From Geojedonia sp051814705 (lineage in GTDB: Bacteria > Bacteroidota > Bacteroidia > Flavobacteriales > Flavobacteriaceae), in contig JBPWQW010000001.1 of NCBI GenBank assembly GCA_051814705.1, positions 372,001 to 436,000 on the forward strand: DNA of 64,000 bases, in the 5' to 3' direction. The position numbers and the translations under genes were made by a program. The notes beneath the pieces are model-generated. The model had not been told where the DNA came from and made no database searches. It worked only from the letters and a program-made list of their open reading frames with translations. Positions 45,908 through 54,703 of this stretch are shown here, one piece after another (position 1 is the first letter of the stretch; each line of letters opens with the position of its first letter).

Positions 45908-47260
45908 TTAATAATCGTCTTTAATCCAGTTATAAGGTTTTCTTTTTATCCAATTGCCTCTTGTAAAATCTGGAAAATCTTGAGGCTCACCGTTGTTTTC
46001 AATGGAAGCTTCAGATAATGGAGTAATCGCACTCCAAGCGGCTGCATCATAAGCGTCCAATGGCGGTGCCACATTTAATTTGGCAGCTTCAACAAAAGCA
46101 TGAATTACAAAGAAATCCATTCCTCCATGACCTGAGCCATTGGCAAGTTCTCCGTATTTTTGCCATAATGGATGATCATATTTATTCAACCATTCATCGG
46201 CAACATCCCACTCATCAAATTTAGAAACGCCTTCAATGTACATACGGTTCCCATCGACTTCCCATAACCCGTTAGCACCTTGAACTCTAAATCCTAAAGA
46301 ATAGGGTCTTGGTAAATTCGTGTCATGTGTCACAATAATGGTTTCACCATTTGTGGTTTCTATGGTTGAAGTAACAACATCCCCCAACTTAAATTTTAGT
46401 TTGGCGTTAGGATGATTTTCACCTCCATTTTTAACGATATAATTATGCAACCCAATACCTTTGGTAGCACTTGAGGTTAAAGTCATAAACCGATTACCTC
46501 TATTAATGTCACACATGGTTGCAATAGGGCCAATGCCATGGGTTGGGTACAGATCGGCATTTCTCAATAGCGAATGTTTGGTTCTCCAAGCCGATTCGGA
46601 AATGCCTTTATCACCAAACTCAACACCTGGACCATAGGCCGATTTTCCATCATTAAACTTTACATGTCTTAGGTCATGCTGATATCCGCATCTAAAATGG
46701 ACCAATTCTCCAAAAACATTTTGTCTAACCATATTTAGTACCGCCAAAATGTCTCTTCGATAGTTCACATTTTCCAGAATCATTAAGTGTGTTCCGGTTT
46801 GTTCATGTGTGTTCACGAGATCCCAACATTCCTCCATAGTATTTGCTGCAGAGACTTCTAAACCAGTATATTTCCCTGCTCGCATCGCATCTTTGGCCAT
46901 TCGAGTATGCCATAACCAAGGCGTAGAAATAATAACAGCATCTACGTTATCCAAGGCTAGAAGATTTTTATAGTCATATTCATCTTTACCAAAAACCAAA
47001 GGTTTTTTATATCCTTTTTTTGTGATTTCATCAACTGCGATTGTTATTCTTCTTGGATCAATGTCACAAATTGCCGTAATGTTTATGTCACTTCTTAGCA
47101 ATAAATTGACTAGGTGATTTGTGCCCCGTAAACCGACTCCAATCAATCCAATTTTTAACTTATCTAAATTGTTGTTAATTCCAAAGGTGAAATTTGGCAG
47201 TAACGAGATACCGGTACCAACTATTGCGGCTTTTTTTATAAAATCTCTTCTAGAGTCCAT
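45908..47260 (-). CDS. GH109-family glycosidase (alpha-N-acetylgalactosaminidase type), Gfo/Idh/MocA fold
   Basis: Encodes 450 residues. The N-terminal SRRDFIKKAAIVGTG is a twin-arginine signal. The NAD-binding motif GLIGVGLRG (38-46) starts the Rossmann domain. Segments such as LENVNYRRDILAVLNMVR, LYPTHGIGP, GNRFMTLTSSATKG and GSGHGGMD match what I recall of GH109 from Elizabethkingia, which removes terminal alpha-GalNAc by an NAD-dependent redox mechanism. Lengths agree (about 445). A plain Gfo/Idh/MocA oxidoreductase is the alternative but less likely. It lies downstream of susCD and upstream of the DUF4832 lipoprotein gene. Confidence 0.85.
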   Translation of the reverse strand: MDSRRDFIKKAAIVGTGISLLPNFTFGINNNLDKLKIGLIGVGLRGTNHLVNLLLRSDINITAICDIDPRRITIAVDEITKKGYKKPLVFGKDEYDYKNLLALDNVDAVIISTPWLWHTRMAKDAMRAGKYTGLEVSAANTMEECWDLVNTHEQTGTHLMILENVNYRRDILAVLNMVRQNVFGELVHFRCGYQHDLRHVKFNDGKSAYGPGVEFGDKGISESAWRTKHSLLRNADLYPTHGIGPIATMCDINRGNRFMTLTSSATKGIGLHNYIVKNGGENHPNAKLKFKLGDVVTSTIETTNGETIIVTHDTNLPRPYSLGFRVQGANGLWEVDGNRMYIEGVSKFDEWDVADEWLNKYDHPLWQKYGELANGSGHGGMDFFVIHAFVEAAKLNVAPPLDAYDAAAWSAITPLSEASIENNGEPQDFPDFTRGNWIKRKPYNWIKDDY

Positions 47261-47304
47261 GATACTTTAACTTTTTTTATGTGTTACTTTATTATTTAAA
47301 TTAA

Positions 47305-47344
47305 AGGGCTGAGTTTGATGTGCTTCAAAGAACAATTCAGCCCT
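47305..47344 (-). promoter_or_regulatory. Hairpin between susD and the GH109 gene
   Basis: AGGGCTGA and TCAGCCCT form an eight-base outer stem, with a TTTGA/TCAAA inner stem. On the transcribed strand it is followed by TTTAATTTAAAT, a weak U-rich run. It may act as a partial terminator or 3'-end stabiliser, giving more SusCD than downstream enzymes. Confidence 0.6.
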
Positions 47345-47361
47345 GTTTAATCCAAACCAGA

Positions 47362-48834
47362 CTAATTATAACCGGGGTTTTGTTTAAAGGCCCCTTTTCC
47401 TTCACTTATTCTTTCTAATGAAAATGGGAATAGTTCTTTGTATTTGGCACTTTGACTTGCGGATCCGTTTAAAGCATTGGCATGTTCAACATATTTGTCA
47501 TGTCTAATTAAATCTGAACGGTATTGACCATTCTCTGCCCAATATTCGTGCGATCTTTCTAAAAGAATCATATCATTAAAATCATCAATGTTGCTATAAT
47601 CAGCTAATACTATTGGATCTAACTGAGCTCTTTCCCTTACTTTATTTATTAAGTCGATAGCTTCTTGGTTAGGGGTTCCATTTTTATTGGCTAAGGCCTC
47701 TGCTTTTGATAAAAGGACATCGGCATATCTATAAATAATAATATCAACCGTGGTTAATCCCGAATTTCTACTGGCATCGGCATCAATTTTTAATGGAATA
47801 GGTCCTAATTGCATAACCGTACCTGGATTTGATCTATTATAAGTAATACCGTCAGTTCCAACGTACTCAGCTATTAAGTTTGTTTTTCTAACATCATTAC
47901 TTTCAAATGAATCATAAAACTGCCAAGAACTTTGAATCGTACTCCATCCGCCTCTTTCTGGATAGTTGGACGGTAAGACCATTAACTGCCATTGATTTTC
48001 ACTTGTGCCTGCATAATCAGCTGGTACGGCAAATATTATTTCTTTGTTGTCGACTTGTGCTACCCTGCTAAACATTCCAACATAATCTGGAGCTAATTCA
48101 TAATAATTCATAGCCATAATAGCATTAGCTTGCGCCTCTACATCTGCCCATCTTTTTTCATGAAGGTATAGCCTAATCAATAGCATTCTAGCCAACCCTT
48201 GACTGAATCTTCCATACTGAGCTTCGGCAGGTGTTGGTAAATCTTGGGCAGCATCTAATAGGTCTTTTTCAATAAAATTGACCATTTCGCTATGACTAAG
48301 TCTCGCTAAAGGTGTTTCTGTTAACGGGTTTTGTAGCACTTCCAATGGCGCGACTACTAAAGGACCGTACATATCAAATAGTTCATAACTTAAAAAAGCC
48401 CTTGCACATTTAATTTCTGCTATACCTGCCTTTTTTATGTTCTCGTTTACACTTGAGTTTTCAATCCTATCAATACTTAAAGTATTACTGCTGATTTTAT
48501 TGTAAAAATCATCATAGTAGCGTGTAAAAGTCGTCGATGTTTGGTTGTAACTATGTAACGTGGCTTCCTGTTGTTGGCCAAAAGCACCCTGTAAAATTTC
48601 TGTAGTAGCATCTAAGGTAAACATAAGCCCTCTTTCTGAAGTCGAGTGAATACCGTTACCCCAGGAACCTCTTAATGGGAAATACGCAGCCACTACCAAA
48701 GCCTCTACATCGGCTTCAGATGCGGGAAAGATAGCAGGGTTGATTTCGTCATAATTTATGGACTCTAATTCTGGACTACATGTCATAGATAGAATTCCTA
48801 TTAGTCCCAATAAATAAATTTTAATAGTTTTCAT
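47362..48834 (-). CDS. SusD/RagB-like outer-membrane glycan-binding lipoprotein
   Basis: Encodes 490 residues. Lipoprotein signal ends SMTC (Cys19), followed by SPELESINYDE. SusD features include the TPR-like helical core (KRWADVEAQANAIMAMNYYEL) and the C-terminal ILLERSHEYWAENGQYRSDLIR. It binds glycan at the cell surface over the SusC channel encoded 11 bp upstream. The partner and neighbours suggest an amino-sugar glycan as ligand. Confidence 0.93.
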   Translation of the reverse strand: MKTIKIYLLGLIGILSMTCSPELESINYDEINPAIFPASEADVEALVVAAYFPLRGSWGNGIHSTSERGLMFTLDATTEILQGAFGQQQEATLHSYNQTSTTFTRYYDDFYNKISSNTLSIDRIENSSVNENIKKAGIAEIKCARAFLSYELFDMYGPLVVAPLEVLQNPLTETPLARLSHSEMVNFIEKDLLDAAQDLPTPAEAQYGRFSQGLARMLLIRLYLHEKRWADVEAQANAIMAMNYYELAPDYVGMFSRVAQVDNKEIIFAVPADYAGTSENQWQLMVLPSNYPERGGWSTIQSSWQFYDSFESNDVRKTNLIAEYVGTDGITYNRSNPGTVMQLGPIPLKIDADASRNSGLTTVDIIIYRYADVLLSKAEALANKNGTPNQEAIDLINKVRERAQLDPIVLADYSNIDDFNDMILLERSHEYWAENGQYRSDLIRHDKYVEHANALNGSASQSAKYKELFPFSLERISEGKGAFKQNPGYN

Positions 48835-48845
48835 ATTTTATGTTT

Positions 48846-51800
48846 TTAAAATTTTAAATCTAAACCTATAGTATACGTCTTAACGTTTGGATATGCAGCT
48901 ACATAAGCGTCTGTTTCAGGGTCAACACCATCATAAGGAGTTATGACAAAAAGATTTTGAGCATCAAATCTAATGGCCGCACTATTAATTACCTTTCCAA
49001 TCCATTTTTTTGGTAATTCATATGATAATGAAAGGTTTTGGAGTCTGATAAACCATGCGTCTTGTAAAAAGAAATCACCTGAACTATATCTCGTGAATCC
49101 AAAATGAGATGCTGGTCTGGTATTTGTTGGGTTATCTGGCGTCCATCTATCGGAAACATTTCTTAAAGCATTACGCCCATTTGTGGCAACTCCAATAGCA
49201 GTAACACCTAAAGCAAAATCAGTTTGATCTACTATTTGCCTGCCAAACATGCCATTAAAATGAAAGTTTAGTTTGAAGTTTTTATAGGAAATGGAATTAC
49301 TAAAACCTGCTATAAAATCTGGATCTGAGGAACCTAATAAAACAATATCTGCGTCGTCAATGATACCATCTGGTGCTCCTGTAGCTATAAATCTACCATC
49401 GGCATCAACTATTGGATTTCCGCCGCCATCTCTAGAATAACCATTAACATCTTTAATCTTTATTTGCCCTGGGAATAAATCTGGTTGAGCGGGTACTATC
49501 TCACCAATTTGCATCACACCATCAGACAAATACGAATATTGGGAACGAATAGGATCATCTGCATTTTGGTAAATTGCTGGTTTCCAATCTGATGCTCTTT
49601 CCTTCCATCTGTCTTTAAATTTAGAAAATGTTAAAGTACTGTTCCAATTAAAATTCTCTGAATCAATATTTACTGTATTAAATGTAAGTTCAACTCCTCT
49701 ACTTTGGGTACTTCCTATATTAGCCCAAACAAAATTAATTTCATTATATGAGTTAATTGGTTTTATTTGTAAAAGGTCTGAAATCTCCTTATTATAAACC
49801 TCAACCGAACCAGATAGTCTTCCTTTTATAAATTCAAAATCAAGACCAATATTTGTTTCTTTTGTTGTTTCCCATTTTAAATCTGGGTTTTCTAATCGAG
49901 ATGGAAATACGCCAATTAATATAGATTCATCTGGATTTAGGTAGGCTGGTTGTGCAAAATAAGCTGCAAAAGCGTTAGATCCAATATCGGCATTTCCAGT
50001 TTCTCCATAACCCACTCTAAACTTTAATTGAGAAATTTGGTCATGACTATTTTTCATGAACGGTTCTTCGGCAGCATTCCAACCTAAAGCAACGGAAGGG
50101 AATATGGCAAACCGATTGTTTTTTGCGAAAACACTAGAGCCATCTCTACGGAGTGTAGTGGTTAAAATATATCTATCTTTATAAACATAGTTTAATCTAC
50201 CAAAATACGATACTAAATTATCTTCATTTTTACTGGAACCCACTACTTTAGTTCCGCCTCCAGCATTTATGTTATTCCATAAAAAAGCATCCGTTATAAA
50301 ATCACTGTTCCCTACAGAAGAGCTTTCCGATCTATATTTTTGTCTAGAATAGCCAACCAAAAAATTAAAATTATGATCGTCATTAATAATTTTTGAATAG
50401 TTTAAGGTAATATCTAATAACTCATCATTTTTCTTATTGTTTGCTATGGATGCTTTACCGTTTTCTAATGCCCCCCATAAGGTTGTTCTTGGTAAATAGG
50501 TGTTTCTATTACTATAACCTTTATCGATGCCCATTTGAACTCTGGCAACCAATCCAGCTAAAGGTTTAACTTCAACAAAAAAGTTAGTAAGTGTTCTATC
50601 TATAGTACCTTGGTCTGTTATAGTAAGTAAAGAAAATGGATTGGGTTCTAATGCATTATCTGGATTAATTGGATACCCCCCAAATTCATCTATCGCCTTA
50701 ATATGGGGTCCATATTGTAATGCTGATCTTATTAAACCTGAATTTTCAAATTGATCACCACCTAGTTGGCTGTTTTCATTATTGATTCTACTCATGGTTA
50801 AATTCATACCTAAACTCACATAATCATTAATTTTTTGGTCTAGGTTGAATCTTAAAGAAGCTCTATCAAAAGCCGAATTTTTCAACACCCCTTTTTGTTC
50901 GTACAAGTTACCAGATAAATAGTATTTTGTCGACTCTGTCCCGCCTCTTAAAGACAGGTTATGCTGCTGTGTGCTACCGTCTCTGGTAATTAAGGATAGC
51001 CAATCTGTACCCGAACCGGCATTATTAATTTGATCATCTGAATAAAATCTGCTAAATGGAATGCCGTTAACAGGATTTGCCATAGCCTCTTCTAGAGTCT
51101 TGCTACTATAGGGGAACACTCTATTTTGAAATTCCCAGTTTTCTCTTGCGGCGTCATTTCTTAATTGCATCCATTCTGGTAAACTTAACACATCAAAACT
51201 ATCATTATAGGCTTGATAAGAATAGGATGACGAATAATCAACCTGAACTTTTCCGGTTTTACCTTTTTTGGTTGTAAGTAAAATAACTCCGTTAGCTGCT
51301 CTAGCTCCGTAGATCGAAGTTGCACTGGCATCTTTTAATACTGAAATAGATTCGATATCATTCGGGTTAAATGAATTTAAAATGCTTTGTGTACCACCAT
51401 TGTATCTGTTACCTGTTCCAGGTTGTTGGAATTCGGTAATTGGGAAACCATCAATAACAATCAATGGTTGATTGCTCGCATTAATAGAAGCGGCCCCTCT
51501 AATTAAAATATCCAGACCACCACCAGGTTGTGCGCTATTTTGAGTGATTTGCATTCCAGAAACTTTACCTCTAAGAACGTCGCCAATAGAAGAAGAAGAA
51601 GACAATACTAATTCTTCACTTTTAACTGTAGATATAGCCCCAGCGACATCTTTTCTTCTTTGGGTTCCATAGCCTATAACAACAACTTCATCCAAACTTG
51701 TGTTATCTGTAACCAAGACCACATCGATAACCGACTTCCCTTCAATTAACACTTCTTGCGTTACAAATCCCACATAGGAAAATACAATCGTAGTTGCACC

Positions 51801-52103
51801 ATCTTTAACTACAATACTAAATTTTCCATCAAAATCTGTGGATGCTCCTGTAGTTGTTCCCTTTATTAAGACCGTTGCGCCAGGAAGCGGAACTCCCGCT
51901 TCATCTGTTACTGTGCCTGTTATTGTTTTCTCCTGGAGAATAACTTTATCTACACCTTTAGTAATGGTGTTCGTGTTTGACGAAAACGTTTTCGCATTAG
52001 TTTTGAATAAAATGGCTAACAGTATTAATAATGTTAGTTTCATTTTTAAATCAAAAATTGGCCGAGTACTCTCTTTACAGAGTAGTTTTATATTTTTTTT
52101 CAT
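48846..52103 (-). CDS. SusC/RagA-like TonB-linked outer-membrane glycan transporter
   Basis: Encodes 1085 residues. A signal peptide around 20-38 (KLTLLILLAILFKTNA) is preceded by about 20 residues, so the internal Met21 is an alternative start. Then come a carboxypeptidase-D-like domain (about 59-130), the DEVVVIGYGTQRRKDVAGAI segment, the plug with LIRGAASINASNQPLIVIDG and VLKDASATSIYGARAANGV, and the barrel. It imports glycan fragments using TonB energy. A 223-bp spacer containing a short open frame and a hairpin separates it from the upstream kinase gene. Confidence 0.94.
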   Translation of the reverse strand: MKKNIKLLCKESTRPIFDLKMKLTLLILLAILFKTNAKTFSSNTNTITKGVDKVILQEKTITGTVTDEAGVPLPGATVLIKGTTTGASTDFDGKFSIVVKDGATTIVFSYVGFVTQEVLIEGKSVIDVVLVTDNTSLDEVVVIGYGTQRRKDVAGAISTVKSEELVLSSSSSIGDVLRGKVSGMQITQNSAQPGGGLDILIRGAASINASNQPLIVIDGFPITEFQQPGTGNRYNGGTQSILNSFNPNDIESISVLKDASATSIYGARAANGVILLTTKKGKTGKVQVDYSSSYSYQAYNDSFDVLSLPEWMQLRNDAARENWEFQNRVFPYSSKTLEEAMANPVNGIPFSRFYSDDQINNAGSGTDWLSLITRDGSTQQHNLSLRGGTESTKYYLSGNLYEQKGVLKNSAFDRASLRFNLDQKINDYVSLGMNLTMSRINNENSQLGGDQFENSGLIRSALQYGPHIKAIDEFGGYPINPDNALEPNPFSLLTITDQGTIDRTLTNFFVEVKPLAGLVARVQMGIDKGYSNRNTYLPRTTLWGALENGKASIANNKKNDELLDITLNYSKIINDDHNFNFLVGYSRQKYRSESSSVGNSDFITDAFLWNNINAGGGTKVVGSSKNEDNLVSYFGRLNYVYKDRYILTTTLRRDGSSVFAKNNRFAIFPSVALGWNAAEEPFMKNSHDQISQLKFRVGYGETGNADIGSNAFAAYFAQPAYLNPDESILIGVFPSRLENPDLKWETTKETNIGLDFEFIKGRLSGSVEVYNKEISDLLQIKPINSYNEINFVWANIGSTQSRGVELTFNTVNIDSENFNWNSTLTFSKFKDRWKERASDWKPAIYQNADDPIRSQYSYLSDGVMQIGEIVPAQPDLFPGQIKIKDVNGYSRDGGGNPIVDADGRFIATGAPDGIIDDADIVLLGSSDPDFIAGFSNSISYKNFKLNFHFNGMFGRQIVDQTDFALGVTAIGVATNGRNALRNVSDRWTPDNPTNTRPASHFGFTRYSSGDFFLQDAWFIRLQNLSLSYELPKKWIGKVINSAAIRFDAQNLFVITPYDGVDPETDAYVAAYPNVKTYTIGLDLKF

Positions 52104-52142
52104 ATTTTTGTTGGCGATTTATTAATTAGAGATTAAAATAAG

Positions 52143-52226
52143 TCACTTTTTACAACCGGAAAATGCTGCAACATTTTTCGGTTTTTTTAAGTTAGTTTCT
52201 GTAAGGGTTGTTGTTTTGTCTTCCAT
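52143..52226 (-). CDS. Possible 27-residue leader peptide upstream of susC
   Basis: A 28-codon frame (ATG...TGA) starts MEDKTTTLTETN and ends with a lysine-rich NLKKPKNVAAFSGCKK. It lies in the susC leader, 40 bases before the susC ATG, and its second half overlaps a stable hairpin (52154-52183). It could be a leader peptide that couples translation to susC expression, or chance in an AT-rich leader. Not a family I recognise. Confidence 0.3.
   Translation of the reverse strand: MEDKTTTLTETNLKKPKNVAAFSGCKK
52154..52183. promoter_or_regulatory. Hairpin in the susC leader
   Basis: AACCGGAAAATG, loop CTGCAA, CATTTTTCGGTT: a 12-base stem with one mismatched/wobble pair. On the plus strand it is followed by T-run like a terminator, but no plus-strand gene leads into it; on the minus strand it sits in the leader of the SusC gene. 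Confidence 0.55.
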
Positions 52227-52326
52227 TTTTGTCTGTTATTAATTATTAGTAGTTATTGCTATAAAATCATTTATTGCCTTTTCACATATTGAATTCTGAT
52301 ATCTTTAATTTAAATGCATTCATGAT

Positions 52327-53442
52327 TTACTTAACAAATTTTATTTTTTTGGTTGCTTTTGATGTTTCAAGTATTCTAGCCCCAGGATCTACACTTACTT
52401 GGTAAGCATCTATGGCACCTGCCTTTTTAATCCCTTCTATAATTTGTTTCTCTTTTCCTTTTGGGGCCAAAACCACAATACTGCCACCTCCGCCAGATCC
52501 CACTATTTTTGCTCCAAAAGCACCCGCGTCTAAAGCCCCTTGAATCATGTCATCAATTTTTGGAACCGTAATTCTCAATACATTTTTTAAGATATTATGG
52601 TGCTCATTCATGAGTTCTCCAATTTTTTCTAAATTTGGTTCTTCCTTTTTAAATTCTGCAAATGCTTTTTGTGTTATATCATGATTTGTAATTGCCGCAT
52701 ATAAATAGTTTTGCAAGGAATCTGGGACATAATTCAAATACATTTTTAAGTCTTCTCTCTTTGCTTTTTTTATGTCAAAATCTTTGATTTCATTTTTAAC
52801 CCTATGTATTGCAAGCCATGTTTTTTCTCTTAACTCGCCTAATAGACCTACGGTTTCTTTAGGAATGCCAGACTCGCCAATTATAATTCCATTTAAAGGG
52901 GTGTCAATAATTTCATATGAAAAATCATCGCCTGTTTCTATATATACAATGTTTCCTATACCTATAGTGTACTGATCCATTTTTCCACCTGGTGCTTCTT
53001 GCTCTAAAACTTCAGACTCGTATGCAATTTGTGACAACAATTCTGGAGTTACTTTGGTGTCAACTCCAAAAGCTTCAATTAAAAAATTAACCCATGACAC
53101 CACAACCGCAGAAGAGCTTGATGTTCCTGCATTTATTGGCAAGTTTCCTGTTATTTCAATATCATATCCTTTATTAGGTATACAACCATATCGCTTTAAT
53201 ACCTTAAGAGCATATAATAGATGATCTCCCTTTTTAATAGAACTAATTTTTGCGTCAAAATTTATGATCCTTTTCTCGTTAATATCTGGCTTGTTAATAT
53301 TAAAAACCCGTAATTCATTTTCAATTGCCTTTAGTTTAATATTCCTACTTATTGCACATGCAATAACTGGCAATCCTAAATAGTCTTGGTGGTCGCCAAA
53401 CAAGCAGGTTCTTCCAGGAGCTAATGATATTATTTTATTCAT
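52327..53442 (-). CDS. GHMP-family sugar kinase (galactokinase-like)
   Basis: Encodes 371 residues. GHMP motifs: APGRTCLFGDHQDYLG (8-23, like the galactokinase GEHxDY box), PINAGTSSSSA (102-112, ATP loop) and AKIVGSGGGGSIVVL near the C-terminus. Such kinases often phosphorylate the anomeric OH of a sugar. It is the first gene of the minus-strand set and divergent from the LacI-type regulator, so likely gives the sugar 1-phosphate for the nucleotidyltransferase at 33.3 kb. Substrate (Gal, GalNAc, other) is not readable. A mevalonate-type kinase is unlikely in this context. Confidence 0.85.
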   Translation of the reverse strand: MNKIISLAPGRTCLFGDHQDYLGLPVIACAISRNIKLKAIENELRVFNINKPDINEKRIINFDAKISSIKKGDHLLYALKVLKRYGCIPNKGYDIEITGNLPINAGTSSSSAVVVSWVNFLIEAFGVDTKVTPELLSQIAYESEVLEQEAPGGKMDQYTIGIGNIVYIETGDDFSYEIIDTPLNGIIIGESGIPKETVGLLGELREKTWLAIHRVKNEIKDFDIKKAKREDLKMYLNYVPDSLQNYLYAAITNHDITQKAFAEFKKEEPNLEKIGELMNEHHNILKNVLRITVPKIDDMIQGALDAGAFGAKIVGSGGGGSIVVLAPKGKEKQIIEGIKKAGAIDAYQVSVDPGARILETSKATKKIKFVK

Positions 53443-53575
53443 TTAATTAGTAAAAAGTATGTTGTTAAAACTGGTGCTCTGTTATTTTTAAATTAAAAAT
53501 ATCCGCCAATTTTAGATGATGTTAATAGCGAATGTATTTATTTATTTTTAATAAAAAAAGAAAAACAACATAAAA

Positions 53576-53589
53576 TGTGCACGAACACA
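53576..53589. promoter_or_regulatory. Candidate LacI-family operator, kinase-proximal
   Basis: TGTGCACGAACACA has the TGTG..CG..CACA pattern of the other two sites. Centre to centre it lies 23 bp from the next copy. It is about 135 bp from the start of the kinase gene and could control that promoter. Confidence 0.6.
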
Positions 53590-53598
53590 CTAAAAAAG

Positions 53599-53612
53599 TG
53601 TTTTCGAACACA
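53599..53612. promoter_or_regulatory. Candidate LacI-family operator, regulator-proximal
   Basis: TGTTTTCGAACACA is a near-perfect dyad around CG. It directly abuts the likely -33 element of the regulator gene, a position suited to autoregulation. Confidence 0.65.
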
Positions 53613-53615
53613 TTT

Positions 53616-53648
53616 TTGTAATACTATCCTTTAGTTTTTATATATTTG
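53616..53648 (+). promoter_or_regulatory. Promoter of the LacI-family regulator gene
   Basis: TTG (53616-53618) and TATATTTG (53641-53648) with a 22-base spacer. The ATG at 53656 is only eight bases past the -7 element, so the mRNA leader must be very short or absent. Confidence 0.55.
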
Positions 53649-53655
53649 TTTTCTT

Positions 53656-54702
53656 ATGACGAAAAAATATACAATTAAGGATATTGCCAAATTAGCGGGA
53701 GTCTCAAATGGAACGGTAGATAGGGTGATTCATAAAAGGGGGAAAGTATCACAAAAAGCCTTTGATAAAGTCACAAAACTACTTGAGGAAATTGATTATC
53801 AACCTAACCCAATGGCAAGAAATTTAAAAAACAACAAAGTTTACCAAATCTGTGTTGTGATGCCAAACCCTGAGGAGGACAGTTTTTGGGAGCCCTGTAT
53901 AAATGGAGTAAATCAGGCTATTGAAGAATTTAAATCTTTTTTAGTAGAGATTACCTTATTTTTTTATAGTCCTACTAGTACCAAATCATTTCATGACGCA
54001 AATAATAAAGTATTAGGCTTAGCTCCTGACGCCGTTTTATTAACACCCCTTTTCTATAAAGAAAGTATACGGGTTACCAATAATTACAAATCGGCAGGTA
54101 TTATTGTAAGCACTTTTAATAATCAAATTGACTTAAAACAAGTGGTTAGTTTTGTTGGACAGGATTTACACCAAAGTGGTAGGGTTGCTGCTAGATTAAT
54201 GCATATGATTGTGCCTCAAAAATCTGAAATTATTATTTGCCATATTGATGAGACCTTTAATAATGCCATTCATATGCAGAAAAAAGAAAAAGGATTTAGA
54301 GGTTATTTCGAGGAGCTAGGATCTGTTGAATATAAGGTGTTGACCCTTAATGCCAATAAAGAAAATCTCAACAAATCACTTAACAATTTTTTAAAAACAC
54401 ATGATCAAGTTTCAGGTATATTTGTCACAACCTCTAAAGCCTTTAATATTGTAGAAATACTTCAGGAAAATAACTATAAAAACATTAAAGTTATTGGCTA
54501 TGATTTATTAAATGAAAACATTAAGTTCTTAAAAAGTAATAGTATCTCATTTTTAATACATCAAAGCCCAAAAGTACAAACCTATCTTGGTTTAACGTAT
54601 ATAGTTGAACATTTCTTATTTAATAAAGACATTCCTAATCAAAAGTTACTACCCATTGATATTGTGAATTCTGAAAACTTAAGTTCTTATATTGAAAACT
54701 AA
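53656..54702 (+). CDS. LacI-family transcriptional regulator
   Basis: Encodes 348 residues. The N-terminal helix-turn-helix and hinge read YTIKDIAKLAGVSNGTVDRV then YQPNPMARNLK (about 5-62), classic LacI; the Val-Asp-Arg after the recognition helix is the GalR/RbsR-like TVDRV variant. A periplasmic-binding-protein-like domain (about 65-345) binds the inducer sugar. Three palindromes matching a LacI-type site occur beside it and at the distant nucleotidyltransferase operon, so it is the likely regulator of both gene sets. Whether it represses or activates is unknown. One base separates its stop from the end of the convergent next gene. Confidence 0.92.
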   Translation: MTKKYTIKDIAKLAGVSNGTVDRVIHKRGKVSQKAFDKVTKLLEEIDYQPNPMARNLKNNKVYQICVVMPNPEEDSFWEPCINGVNQAIEEFKSFLVEITLFFYSPTSTKSFHDANNKVLGLAPDAVLLTPLFYKESIRVTNNYKSAGIIVSTFNNQIDLKQVVSFVGQDLHQSGRVAARLMHMIVPQKSEIIICHIDETFNNAIHMQKKEKGFRGYFEELGSVEYKVLTLNANKENLNKSLNNFLKTHDQVSGIFVTTSKAFNIVEILQENNYKNIKVIGYDLLNENIKFLKSNSISFLIHQSPKVQTYLGLTYIVEHFLFNKDIPNQKLLPIDIVNSENLSSYIEN

Positions 54703-54703
54703 T

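Noticed and set aside
46796..46817. Additional TGTGTTC sequences resembling half of the LacI-type operator
   Set aside because: They lie inside the GH109 coding region, lack the matching second half, and encode conserved residues.
52154..52183. Plus-strand intrinsic terminator
   Set aside because: The T-run lies on the plus strand, but no plus-strand gene precedes it; I list it as a leader hairpin instead.
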